Below are positions 45,201 to 57,400 of a stretch of 64,000 nt of DNA, in pieces. Below the pieces are notes generated by a model. The model worked only from the letters and a program-made list of their open reading frames with translations, ran no database searches and was not told where the DNA came from. Source of the stretch: Castanea sativa (Eukaryota > Streptophyta > Magnoliopsida > Fagales > Fagaceae); assembly GCF_040712315.1 (NCBI RefSeq), contig NC_134020.1, forward strand, positions 13,177,251 to 13,241,250. Direction: 5' to 3'. The translations under genes were made by a program, and so were the position numbers. The first letter of the stretch is position 1; the number at the start of each line of letters is the position of its first letter.

Positions 45201-45394
45201 CTGGTGATCTTGTACTAAGGAAAGTTGTAGGCACCTCTAAGAACCCAGCTTGGGGTAAATTAGGACCCAACTGGGAAGGCCCCTATCGCATTGTTTCAGT
45301 AGCAGGCATAGGGTCATATCAGCTAGCTGACCTAGACGAAAGAATTGTACCACGTCCGTGGAATGTAAATAATCTTAGAAGGTATTATTATTAA
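42209..45394 (+). CDS. Gypsy pol: reverse transcriptase, two RNase H domains, integrase (intact frame)
   Basis: An open frame of about 1,060 codons. Counting from the TTG at 42221: RT with WRVCVDFTDLNKACPKD (about 89) and YVDD (192-195). The first RNase H (325-450) looks degenerate, with neither an Asp in YLAVAVHAVS nor in VVLTQLPLK. The second RNase H starts at MYVDGAANQRGSG (Asp about 490) with NNEAEYEA, FSDSQLV and THADSLA, so the four acidic positions are kept. Integrase has an HHCC finger (709-750), a D,D-35-E core with GLDIVGP, ISDNGVQF and QGNGQAEAVNK, then a GPY/F-type end. There is no internal stop. AATAAA lies across the stop codon. In the family it would be translated as part of a gag-pol polyprotein, so the start is not defined and an independent start is unlikely. 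Confidence 0.95.
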   Translation, partial: EKIELLEFLKDNIDVFAWDPYEAPGVDPSFICHHLNVNPATVPRRQPPRRSSREHSEAVKEEVLKLKRAGAIKEVFYPEWLAHTVVVKKKNGTWRVCVDFTDLNKACPKDSFPMPRIDQLVDATIGHPRMSFLDAFQGYHQIPLALEDQEKTAFITPMGNYHYKVMPFGLKNAGATYQRMMTRMFEHQLGKTIEVYVDDMVIKSKTIPSHMRDLADTFQVLRKYKLHLNASKCSFGVGSGKFLGYMITHRGIEVNPTQVKAIQDLQPPRNPKEIQKLTGMIAALNRFISRSADRCRPFFQLLNKWKGFQWTEDCVLAFQQLKQYLSRPPILSRPEADEVLFAYLAVAVHAVSLVLIRNESGVQRPVYYVSKSLNEAEVRYLLLEKALLAIVHATRKLPHYFQSHTVVVLTQLPLKAVLRSADYTGRVAKWGTILGAFDVKYKPRTSVKGQVLADLVAEFTEPLAEETLKEARINGKSVGVITAARPSPWKMYVDGAANQRGSGVGLVLISPEGIIFEKSLRLSFSATNNEAEYEAVLVGMNMLHKMGGKEVHAFSDSQLVVGQVMGTMEARDTRMQEYLAQVKHQQAEFDSFVLAHIPRSGNTHADSLATLATSSAQDLPRIILMEDLLEPTLIPARAARVHLIRFGPSWMDPVVSFLKNDILPEEKSEAEKVRRKAPRFWLSEDQKLYKRSFSGPYLLCVHPESTKALLEELHEGICGSHTGGRSLAHRALTQGYWWPNMQREAQDYARKCDQCQRFAPNIHQPGGVLNPLSSSWPFAQWGLDIVGPFLRAAGNKRWLLVGTDYFTKWVEAEPLANIRDIDSKKFVWKNIVTRFGIPHTLISDNGVQFDSKAFRQYCGDMGIINRYSTPAYPQGNGQAEAVNKVIVSGLKKRLDDAKGRWVEELPHVLWTYRTTPHRSTGETPFSMTYGAEAVIPLESGFPTLKTSSFSPKNNNGLLEKDLDLLEERREAAMVQMAYYQQKLKRGYDAHVKLRPLAPGDLVLRKVVGTSKNPAWGKLGPNWEGPYRIVSVAGIGSYQLADLDERIVPRPWNVNNLRRYYY

Positions 45395-45449
45395 TAAAAT
45401 GTGCTTTTGACAGTCAATATTTCAAAGTTATGAGTGCCTCTGACGCATG
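45395..45449 (+). other. Short unique segment between pol and the satellite
   Basis: About 55 bp, ending near tctgacgcatgc. It includes aataaaatgtg overlapping the stop. No polypurine tract or LTR start is visible. Confidence 0.75.
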
Positions 45450-48400
45450 CAGTTACAATCCTTAAGAATCAAACAGAAACTTGGTTAAGTGTAGTCCTCG
45501 AAACACAAACCTTGTGGAAATTGATGTCTTGTCATTTGTTAAACAGAACCTTAGTTATGCCGGGTTCTCGGACCTCCTACTTTGGGGAAATTAACATTTG
45601 AGGCTACTGTTCTTAAGAATCAAACAGAAACTTGGTTAAGTGTAGTCCTCGGACCACAAACCTTGTGGAAATTGATGTCTTGTCATTTGTTAAACAGAAC
45701 CTTAGTCATGCCGGGTCCTCGGACCTCCTACTTTAGGGAAATTAACATTTGAGGCTACTGTTCTTAAGAATCAAACAGAAACTTGGTTAAGTGTCGTCCT
45801 CGGACCACAAACCTTGTGAAAATTGATGTCTTGTCATTTGTTAAACAGAACCTTAGTTATGCCGGGTCCTCGGACCTCCTACTTTGGGGAAATTAACATT
45901 TGAGGTTACAATCCTTAAGAATCAAACAGAAAAGTGGTTAAGTGTAGTCCCCGGACCACAAACCTTGTGGAAATTGATGTTTTGTCATTTGTTAAACAGA
46001 ACCTTAGTTATGCCGGGTCCTCGGACCTCCTACTTTGGGGAAATTAACATTTGAGGCTACTGTTCTTAAGAATCAAACAGAAACTCGGTTAAGTGTAGTC
46101 CTCGGACCACAAACCTTGTGGAAATTGATGTCTTGTCATTTGTTAAACAGAACCTTAGTTATGCCGGGTCCTCGGACCTCCTACTTTGGGGAAATTAACA
46201 TTTGAGGCTACTGTTCTTAAGAATCAAACGAAACTTGGTTAAGTGTAGTCCTCGGACCACAAACCTTGTGGAAATTGATGTCTTGTCATTTGTTAAAACG
46301 GAACCTTAGTTATGCCGGGTCCTCGGACCTCCTACTTTGGGGAAATTAACATTTGAGGCTACCGTTCTTAAGAATCAAACGAAACTTGGTTAAGTGTAGT
46401 CCTCGGACCACAAACCTTGTGGAAATTGATGTCTTGTCATTTGTTAAACGGAACCTTAGTTATGCCGGGTCCTCGGACCTCCTACTTTGGGGAAATTAAC
46501 ATTTGAGGCTACTGTTCTTAAGAATCAAACGAAACTTGGTTAAGTGTAGTCCTCGGACCACAAACCTTGTGTAAATTGATGTCTTGTCATTTGTTAAACC
46601 GAACCTTAGTTATGCCGGGTCCTTGGACCTCCTACTTTGGGGAAATTAACATTTGAGGTTACAATCCTTAAGAATCAAACAAAAACTTGGTTAAGTGTAG
46701 TCCTCGGACCACAAACCTTGTGGAAATTGACGTCTTGTCATTTGTTAAACGGTAACCTTAGTTATGCCGGGTCCTCGGACCTCCTACTTTGGGGAAATTA
46801 ACATTTGAGGTTACAATCCTTAAGAATCAAACAAAAACTTGGTTAAGTGTAGTCCTCGGACCACAAACCTTGTGGAAATTGATGTCTTGTCATTTGTTAA
46901 ACGTAACCTTAGTTATGCCGGGTCCTCGAACCTCCTACTTTGGGGAAATTAACATTTGAGGCTACCGTTCTTAAGAATCACACCGAAACTCGGTTAAGTG
47001 TAGTCCTCGGACCACAAACCTTGTGGAAATTGATGTCTTGTCATTTGTTAAACAGAACCTTAGTTATGCCGGGTCCTTGGACCTCCTACTTTGGGGAAAT
47101 TAACATTTGAGGATACAATCCTTAAGAATCAAACGAAACGTGGTTAAGTGTAGTCCCGGACCACAAACCTTGTGGAAATTGATGTTTTGTCATTTGTTAA
47201 ACGGAACCTTAGTTATGCCGGGTCCTCGGACCTCCTACTTTGGGGAAATTAACATTTGAGGCTACCGTTCTTAAGAATCAAACGTAAACTCGGTTAAGTG
47301 TAGTCCTCGGACCACAAACCTTGTGGAAATTGATGTCTTGTCATTTGTTAAACAAAACCTTAGTTATGCCGGGTCCTCGGACCTCCTACTTTGGGGAAAT
47401 TAACATTTGAGGCTACCGTTCTTAAGAATCAAACAGAAACTTGGTTAAGTGTAGTCCTCGGACCACAAACCTTGTGGAAATTGATGTCTTGTCATTTGTT
47501 AAACAACCTTAGTTATGCCGGGTCCTCGGACCTCCTACTTTGGGGAAATTAACATTTGAGGCTACCGTTCTTAAGAATCAAACGTAAACTTGGTTAAGTG
47601 TAGTCCTCGGACCACAAACCTTGTGGAAATTGATGTCTTGTCATTTGTTAAACGGAACCTTAGTTATGCGGGTCCTCGGACCTCCTACTTTGGGGAAATT
47701 AACATTTGAGGCTACCGTTCTTAAGAATCAAACGAAACTTGGTTAAGTGTAGTCCTCGGACCACAAACCTTGTGGAAATTGATGTCTTGTCATTTGTTAA
47801 ACAGAACCTTAGTTATGCCGGGTCCTCGGACCTCCTACTTTGGGGAAATTAACATTTGAGGCTACCGTTCTTAAGAATCAAACGAAACTTGGTTAAGTGT
47901 AGTCCTCGGACCACAAACCTTGTGGAAATTGATGTCTTGTCATTTGTTAAACAGAACCTTAGTTATGCCGGGTCCTCGGACCTCCTACTTTGGGGAAATT
48001 AACATTTGAGGTTACAATCCTTAAGAATCAAACAAAAACTTGGTTAAGTGTAGTCCTCGGACCACAAACCTTGTGGAAATTGATGTCTTGTCATTTGTTA
48101 AACAGAACCTTAGTTATGCCGGGTCCTCGGACCTCCTACTTTGGGGAAATTAACATTTGAGGCTACTGTTCTTAAGAATCAAACAGAAACTCGGTTAAGT
48201 GTAGTCCTCGGACCACAAACCTTGTGGAAATTGATGTCTTGTCATTTGTTAAACAAAACCTTAGTTATGCCGGGTCCTCGGACCTCCTACTTTGGGGAAA
48301 TTAACATTTGAGGCTACTGTTCTTAAGAATCAAACGAAACTTGGTTAAGTGTAGTCCTCGGACCACAAACCTTGTGGAAATTGATGTCTTGTCATTTGTT

Positions 48401-51400
48401 AAACGGTAACCTTAGTTATGCCGGGTCCTCGGACCTCCTACTTTGGGGAAATTAACATTTGAGGCTACCGTTCTTAAGAATCAAACGAAACTTGGTTAAG
48501 TGTAGTCCTCGGACCACAAACCTTGTGGAAATTGATGTCTTGTCATTTGTTAAACGTAACCTTAGTTATGCCGGGTCCTCGGACCTCCTACTTTGGGGAA
48601 ATTAACATTTGAGGCTACCGTTCTTAAGAATCAAACGAAACTTGGTTAAGTGTAGTCCTCGGACCACAAACCTTGTGGAAATTGATGTCTTGTCATTTGT
48701 TAAACAACCTTAGTTATGCCGGGTCCTTGGACCTCCTACTTTGGGGAAATTAACATTTGAGGTTACAATCCTTAAGAATCAAACGTAAACGTGGTTAAGT
48801 GTAGTCCCCGGACCACAAACCTTGTGGAAATTGATGTTTTGTCATTTGTTAAACGGAACCTTAGTTATGCCGGGTCCTCGGACCTCCTACTTTGGGGAAA
48901 TTAACATTTGAGGCTACCGTTCTTAAGAATCAAACGAAACTTGGTTAAGTGTAGTCCTCGGACCACAAACCTTGTGGAAATTGATGTCTTGTCATTTGTT
49001 AAACGGAACCTTAGTTATGCCGGGTCCTCGGACCTCCTACTTTGGGGAAATTAACATTTGAGGCTACCGTTCTTAAGAATCAAACGAAACTTGGTTAAGT
49101 GTAGTCCTCGGACCACAAACCTTGTGGAAATTAATGTCTTGTCATTTGTTAAACAGAACCTTAGTTATGCCGGGTCCTCGGACCTCCTACTTTGGGGAAA
49201 TAAAAAAAAGAAGATACACTACATAAGAATAAAACACAAACTTGGTTAAGTGTAGTCCTCGGACCACAAACCTTGTGGAAATTGAGGGCTTGTCATTTGT
49301 TAAACGGAACCTTAGTTATGCCGGGTCCTCGGACCTCCTACTTTGGGTAAATTAACATTTGAGGTTACAATCCTTAAGAATCAAACAAAAACTTGGTTAA
49401 GTGTAGTCCTCGGACCACAAACCTTGTGGAAATTGACGTCTTGGCATGTGGTAAACGGAAGCTTAGTTATGCCGGGTCCTCGAACCTCCTACTTTGGGGA
49501 AATTAACATTTGAGGCTACCGTTCTTAAGAATCAAACGAAACTCGGTTAAGTGTAGTCCTCGGACCACAAACCTTGTGGAAATTGATGTCTTGTCATTTG
49601 TTAAACAGTAACCTTAGTTATGCCGGGTCCTTGGACCTCCTACTTTGGGGAAATTAACATTTGAGGTTACAATCCTTAAGAATCAAACGAAACGTGGTTA
49701 AGTGTAGTCCCGGACCACAAACCTTGTGGAAATTGATGTTTTGTCATTTGTTAAACAGAACCTTAGTTATGCCGGGTCCTCGGACCTCCTACTTTGGGGA
49801 AATTAACATTTGAGGCTACTGTTCTTAAGAATCAAACAGAAACTCGGTTAAGTGTAGTCCTCGGACCACAAACCTTGTGGAAATTGATGTCTTGTCATTT
49901 GTTAAACAAAACCTTAGTTATGCCGGGTCCTCGGACCTCCTACTTTGGGGAAATTAACATTTGAGGCTACCGTTCTTAAGAATCAAACGAAACTTGGTTA
50001 AGTGTAGTCCTCGGACCACAAACCTTGTGGAAATTGATGTCTTGTCATTTGTTAAACGGAACCTTAGTTATGCCGGGTCCTCGGACCTCCTACTTTGGGG
50101 AAATTAACATTTGAGGCTACCGTTCTTAAGAATCAAACGTAAACTTGGTTAAGTGTAGTCCTCGGACCACAAACCTTGTGGAAATTGATGTCTTGTCATT
50201 TGTTAAACGTAACCTTAGTTATGCGGGTCCTCGGACCTCCTACTTTGGGGAAATTAACATTTGAGGCTACCGTTCTTAAGAATCAAACGAAACTTGGTTA
50301 AGTGTAGTCCTCGGACCACAAACCTTGTGGAAATTGATGTCTTGTCATTTGTTAAACAGAACCTTAGTTATGCCGGGTCCTCGGACCTCCTACTTTGGGG
50401 AAATTAACATTTGAGGCTACTGTTCTTAAGAATCAAACGAAACTTGGTTAAGTGTAGTCCTCGGACCACAAACCTTGTGGAAATTGATGTCTTGTCATTT
50501 GTTAAACAGAACCTTAGTTATGCCGGGTCCTCGGACCTCCTACTTTGGGGAAATTAACATTTGAGGTTACAATCCTTAAGAATCAAACAAAAACTTGGTT
50601 AAGTGTAGTCCTCGGACCACAAACCTTGTGGAAATTGATGTCTTGTCATTTGTTAAACAGAACCTTAGTTATGCCGGGTCCTCGGACCTCCTACTTTGGG
50701 GAAATTAACATTTGAGGCTACTGTTCTTAAGAATCAAACAGAAACTCGGTTAAGTGTAGTCCTCGGACGACAAACCTTGTGGAAATTGATGTCTTGTCAT
50801 TTGTTAAACAAAACCTTAGTTATGCCGGGTCCTCGGACCTCCTACTTTGGGGAAATTAACATTTGATGTTACAAACCTTAAGAATCAAACAAAAACTTGG
50901 TTAAGTGTAGTCCTCGGACCACAAACCTTGTGGAAATTGATGTCTTGTCATTTGTTAAACAGAACCTTAGTTATGCCGGGTCCTCGGACCTCCTACTTTG
51001 GGGAAATTAACATTTGAGGTTACAATCCTTAAGAATCAAACAAAAACTTGGTTAAGTGTAGTCCTCGGACCACAAACCTTGTGGAAATTGATGTCTTGTC
51101 ATTTGTTAAACAACCTTAGTTATGCCGGGTCCTCGGACCTCCTACTTTGGGGAAATTAACATTTGAGGCTACCGTTCTTAAGAATCAAACGAAACTTGGT
51201 TAAGTGTAGTCCTCGGACCACACACCTTGTGGAAATTGATGTCTTGTCATTTGTTAAACATAACCTTAGTTATGCCGGGTCCTTGGACCTCCTACTTTGG
51301 GGAAATTAACATTTCAAGTTACAAAAATTAAGAAACTAAAATAAACGTGGTTAAGTGTAGTCCTCGGACCACAAACCTTGTGGAAATTGATGTTTTGTCA

Positions 51401-54400
51401 TTTGTTAAACAGAACCTTAGTTATGCCGGGTCCTCGGACCTCCTACTTTGGGGAAATTAACATTTGAGGCTACTGTTCTTAAGAATCAAACAGAAACTTG
51501 GTTAAGTGTAGTCCTCGGACCACAAACCTTGTGGAAATTGATGTCTTGTCATTTGTTAAACAAAACCTTAGTTATGCCGGGTCCTCGGACCTCCTACTTT
51601 GGGGAAATTAACATTTGAGGCTACTGTTCTTAAGAATCAAACAGAAACTTGGTTAAGTGTAGTCCTCGGACCACAAACCTTGTGGAAATTGATGTCTTGT
51701 CATTTGTTAAACAGAACCTTAGTTATGCCGGGTCCTCGGACCTCCTACTTTGGGGAAATTAACATTTGATGTTACAAACCTTAAGAATCAAACAAAAACT
51801 TGGTTAAGTGTAGTCCTCGGACCACAAACCTTGTGGAAATTGATGTCTTGTCATTTGTTAAACAGAACCTTAGTTATGCCGGGTCCTCGGACCTCCTACT
51901 TTGGGGAAATTAACATTTGAGGCTACCGTTCTTAAGAATCAAACGAAACTTGGTTAAGTGTAGTCCTCGGACCACAAACCTTGTGGAAATTGATGTCTTG
52001 TCATTTGTTAAACAAAACCTTAGTTATGCCGGGTCCTCGGACCTCCTACTTTGGGGAAATTAACATTTGAGGCTACCGTTCTTAAGAATCAAACGAAACT
52101 TGGTTAAGTGTAGTCCTCGGACCACAAACCTTGTGGAAATTGATGTCTTGTCATTTGTTAAAACGTAACCTTAGTTATGCCGGGTCCTCGGACCTCCTAC
52201 TTTGGGGAAATTAACATTTGAGGCTACCGTTCTTAAGAATCAAACGAAACTTGGTTAAGTGTAGTCCTCGGACCACAAACCTTGTGGAAATTGATGTCTT
52301 GTCATTTGTTAAACAACCTTAGTTATGCCGGGTCCTCGGACCTCCTACTTTGGGGAAATTAACATTTGAGGCTACTGTTCTTAAGAATCAAACGAAACTT
52401 GGTTAAGTGTAGTCCTCGGACCACAAACCTTGTGGAAATTGATGTCTTGTCATTTGTTAAACTGAACCTTAGTTATGACGGGTCCTCGGACCTCCTACTT
52501 TGGGGAAATTAACATTTGAGGCTACCGTTCTTAAGAATCAAACGAAACTTGGTTAAGTGTAGTCCTCGGACCACAAACCTTGTGGAAATTGATGTCTTGT
52601 CATTTGTTAAACAGAACATTAGTTATGCCGGGTCCTCGGACCTCCTACTTTGGGGAAATTAACATTTGAGGTTACAATCCTTAAGAATCAAACAAAAACT
52701 TGGTTAAGAGTAGTCCTCGGACCACAAACCTTGTGGAAATTGACGTCTTGTCATTTGTTAAACGAACCTTAGTTATGCCGGGTCCTCGGACCTCCTACTT
52801 TGGGGAAATTAACATTTGAGGTTACAATCCTTAAGAATCAAACAAAAACTTGGTTAAGTGTAGTCCTCGGACCACAAACCTTGTGGAAATTGATGTCTTG
52901 TCATTTGTTAAACAGAACCTTAGTTATGCCGGGTCCTCGAACCTCCTACTTTGGGGAAATTAACATTTGAGGCTACTGTTCTTAAGAATCAAACAGAAAC
53001 TCGGTTAAGTGTAGTCCTCGGACCACAAACCTTGTGGAAATTGATGTCTTGTCATTTGTTAAACAGAACCTTAGTTATGCCGGGTCCTTGGACCTCCTAC
53101 TTTGGGGAAATTAACATTTGAGGTTACAATCCTTAAGAATCAAACAGAAACGTGGTTAAGTGTAGTCCCCGGACCACAAACCTTGTGGAAATTGATGTTT
53201 TGTCATTTGTTAAACAGAACCTTAGTTATGCCGGGTCCTCGGACCTCCTACTTTGGGGAAATTAACATTTGAGGCTACTGTTCTTAAGAATCAAACAGAA
53301 ACTCGGTTAAGTGTAGTCCTCGGACCACAAACCTTGTGGAAATTGATGTCTTGTCATTTGTTAAACAAAACCTTAGTTATGCCGGGTCCTCGGACCTCCT
53401 ACTTTGGGGAAATTAACATTTGAGGCTACTGTTCTTAAGAATCAAACGAAACTTGGTTAAGTGTAGTCCTCGGACCACAAACCTTGTGGAAATTGATGTC
53501 TTGTCATTTGTTAAACGAACCTTAGTTATGCCGGGTCCTCGGACCTCCTACTTTGGGGAAATTAACATTTGAGGTTACAACCCTTAAGACTCAAACAACA
53601 ACTTGGTTAAGTGTAGTCCTCGGACCACAAACCTTGTGGAAATTGATGTCTTGTCTTTTGTTTAACTGAACCTTAGTTATGCCGGGTCCTCGGACCTCCT
53701 ACTTTGGGGAAATTAACATTTGAGGCTTTTGTTCTTAAAAATCAAACGAAACTTGGTTAAGTGTAGTCCTCGAACCACAAACCTTGTGGAAATTGATGTC
53801 TTGTCATTTGTTAAACATAACCTTAGTTATGCCGGGTCCTCGGACCTCCTACTTTGGGGAAATTAACATTTGAGGCTACCGTTCTTAAGAATCAAACAGA
53901 AACTTGGTTAAGTGTAGTCCTCGGAACACAAACCATGGAAATTGATGTCTTGTCATTTGTTAAACAGAACCTTAGTTATGCCGGGTCCTCGGACCTCCTA
54001 CTGTGGGGAAATTAACATTTGAAGTTACCGGTCTTTAGAATCAAACAGAATCTTGCTTAAGTGTAGTCCTCGGACCACAAACCTTGTGGAAATTAATGTC
54101 TTGTCATTTGTTAAACGGAACCTTAGTTATGCCGGGTCCTCGGACCTCCTACTTTGGTGTAATTAACATTTGAATCTACCGTTCTTTAGAATCAAACATA
54201 TTCTTGGTTAAGTGCAGTCCTCGGACCACAAACATTGTGGTAATTTATGTCTTGTCATTTGTTAAACGGAACCTTAGTTATGCCGGGTCCTCGGACCTCC
54301 TACTTTGGGGAAATTAACATTTGAGGCTACCGTTCTTAAGAATCAAACGAAACTTGGTTAAGTGTAGTCCTAGGACCACAAACCTTGTTTAAATTGATCT

Positions 54401-57400
54401 CTTGTCAATTGTTAAACATAACCTTAGCTATGCCGGGTCCTCGGACCTCCTACTTTGGGGAAATTAACATTTGAGGTTACAATCCTTAAGAATCAAACAA
54501 AAACTTGGTTAAGTGTAGTCCTCGGACCACAAACCTTGTGGAAATTTATGTCTTGTCATTTGTTAAACAGAACCTTAGTTATGCCGGGTCCTCGGACCTC
54601 CTACTTTGGGGAAATTAACATTTGAGGCTACCGTTCTTAAGAATCAAACGAAACTTGGTTAAGTGTAGTCCTCGGACCACAAACCTTGTGGAAATTGATG
54701 TCTTGTCATTTGTTAAAACTAACCTTTGTTATTCCGGGTCCTCGGACCTCCTACTTTGGGGAAATTAACATTTGAGGTTACAATCCTTAAGAATCAAACA
54801 AAAACTTGGTTAAGTGTAGTCCTCGGACCACAAACCTTGTGGAAATTGACGTCTTGTCATTTGTTAAACGAACCTTAGTTATGCCGGGTCCTCGGACCTC
54901 CTACTTTGGGTAAATTAACTTTTGACGTTACATTCCTTAAGAATCAAACAAAAACTTGGTTAAGTGTAGTCCTCGGACCACAAACCTTGTGGAAATTGAT
55001 GTCTTGTCATTTGTTAAACAGAACCTTAGTTATGCCGGGTCCTCGAACCTCCTACTTTGGGGAAATTAACATTTGAGGCTACTGTTATAAAGAGTCAAAA
55101 AGAAACTAGTAAAGTAATAGACCAAGCACCACAAACCTTGTGGAAATTGATGTCTTGTCATTTGTTAAACAGAACCTTAGTTATGCCGGGTCCTTGGACC
55201 TCCTACTTTGGGGAAATTAACATTTGAGGTTACAATCCTTAAGAATCAAACGAAACGTGGTTAAGTGTAGTCCTCGGACCACAAACCTTGTGGAAATTGA
55301 TGTTTTGTCATTTGTTAAACAGAACCTTAGTTATGCCGGGTCCTCGGACCTCCTACTTTGGGGAAATTAACATTTGAGGCTACTGTTCTTAAGAATCAAA
55401 CAGAAACTCGGTTAAGTGTAGTCCTCGGACCACAAACCTTGTGGAAATTGATGTCTTGTCATTTGTTAAACAAAACCTTAGTTATGCCGGGTCCTCGGAC
55501 CTCCTACTTTGGGGAAATTAACATTTGAGGCTACCGTTCTTAAGAATCAAACGAAACTTGGTTAAGTGTAGTCCTCGGACCACAAACCTTGTGGAAATTG
55601 ATGTCTTGTCATTTGTTAAAACGGAACCTTAGTTATGCCGGGTCCTCGGACCTCCTACTTTGGGGAAATTAACATTTGAGGCTACTGTTCTTAAGAATCA
55701 AACAGAAACTTGGTTAAGTGTAGTCCTCGGACCACAAACCTTGTGGAAATTGATGTCTTGTCATTTGTTAAACAGAACCTTAGTTATGCCGGGTCCTCGG
55801 ACCTCCTACTTTGGGGAAATTAACATTTGAGGCTACCGTTCTTAAGAATCAAACGAAACTTGGTTAAGTGTAGTCCTCGGACCACAAACCTTGTGGAAAT
55901 TGATGTCTTGTCATTTGTTAAACGTAACCTTAGTTATGCCGGGTCCTCGGACCTCCTACTTTGGGGAAATTAACATTTGAGGCTACTGTTCATAACAATC
56001 AAACGAAACTTGGTTAAGTGTAGTCCTCGGACCACAAACCTTGTGGAAATTGATGTCTTGTCATTTGTTAAACGGAACCTTAGTTATGCCGGGTCCTCGG
56101 ACCTCCTACTTTGGGGAAATTAACATTTGAGGTTACAATCCTTAAGAATCAAACAAAAACTTGGTTAAGTGTAGTCCTCGGACCACAAACCTTGTGGAAA
56201 TTGATGTCTTGTCATTTGTTAAACGAACCTTAGTTATGCCGGGTCCTCGGACCTCCTACTTTGGGGAAATTAACATTTGAGGCTACCGTTCTTAAGAATC
56301 AAACGAAACTTGGTTAAGTGTAGTCCTCGGACCACAAACCTTGTGGAAATTGATGTCTTGTCATTTGTTAAACAACCTTAGTTATGCCGGGTCCTCGGAC
56401 CTCCTACTTTGGGGAAATTAACATTTGAGGTTACAATCCTTAAGAATCAAACAAAAACTTGGTTAAGTGTAGTCCTCGGACCACAAACCTTGTGGAAATT
56501 GAAGTCTTGTCATTTGTTAAACGGAACCTTAGTTATGCCGGGTCCTCTGACCTCCTACTTTGGTGAAATTAACATTTGAGGTTACAATCCTTAAGAATCA
56601 AACAAAAACTTGGTTAAGTGTAGTCCTCGGACCACAAACCTTGTGGAAATTGATGTCTTGTCATTTGTTAAACGTAACCTTAGTTATGCCGGGTCCACGA
56701 ACCTCCTACTTTGGGGAAATTAACATTTGAGGCTACCGTTCTTAAGAATCAAACGTAAACTCGGTTAAGTGTAGTCCTCGGACCACAAACCTTGTGGAAA
56801 TTGATGTCTTGTCATTTGTTATACATAACCTTAGTTATGCCGGGTCCTCGGACCTCCTACTTTGGGGAAATTAACATTTGAGGTTACAATCCTTAAGAAT
56901 CAAACAAAAACTTGGTTAAGTGTAGTCCTCGGACCACAAACCTTGTGGAAATTGATGTCTTGTCATTTGTTAAACGGAACCTTAGTTATGCCGGGTCCTC
57001 GGACCTCCTACTTTGGGGAAATTAACATTTGAGGTTACAATCCTTAAGAATCAAACAAAAACTTGGTTAAGTGTAGTCCTCGGACCACAAACCTTGTGGA
57101 AATTGATGTCTTGTCATTTGTTAAACAGAACCTTAGTTATGCCGGGTCCTCGAACCTCCTACTTTGGGGAAATTAACATTTGAGGCTACTGTTCTTAAGA
57201 ATCAAACAGAAACTCGGTTAAGTGTAGTCCTCGGACCACAAACCTTGTGGAAATTGATGTCTTGTCATTTGTTAAACAAAACCTTAGTTATGCCGGGTCC
57301 TCGGACCTCCTACTTTGGGGAAATTAACATTTGAGGCTACTGTTCTTAAGAATCAAACAGAAACTTGGTTAAGTGTAGTCCTCGGACCACAAACCTTGTG

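Larger units (their letters stand above)
39337..45449 (+). mobile_element. Ty3/gypsy Tat-lineage retrotransposon (3' part replaced by or extended into a satellite)
   Basis: 5' LTR (39337-40027), primer site, gag, protease, RT, RNase H, a second RNase H, integrase and a stop at 45392-45394. The order PR-RT-RH-INT defines Ty3/gypsy. The additional RNase H between RH and INT is the mark of the Tat group (Tat, Ogre, Retand, RIRE2). No 3' LTR is in the window. After the stop only about 55 bp of unique sequence remain before the tandem array. Confidence 0.93.
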
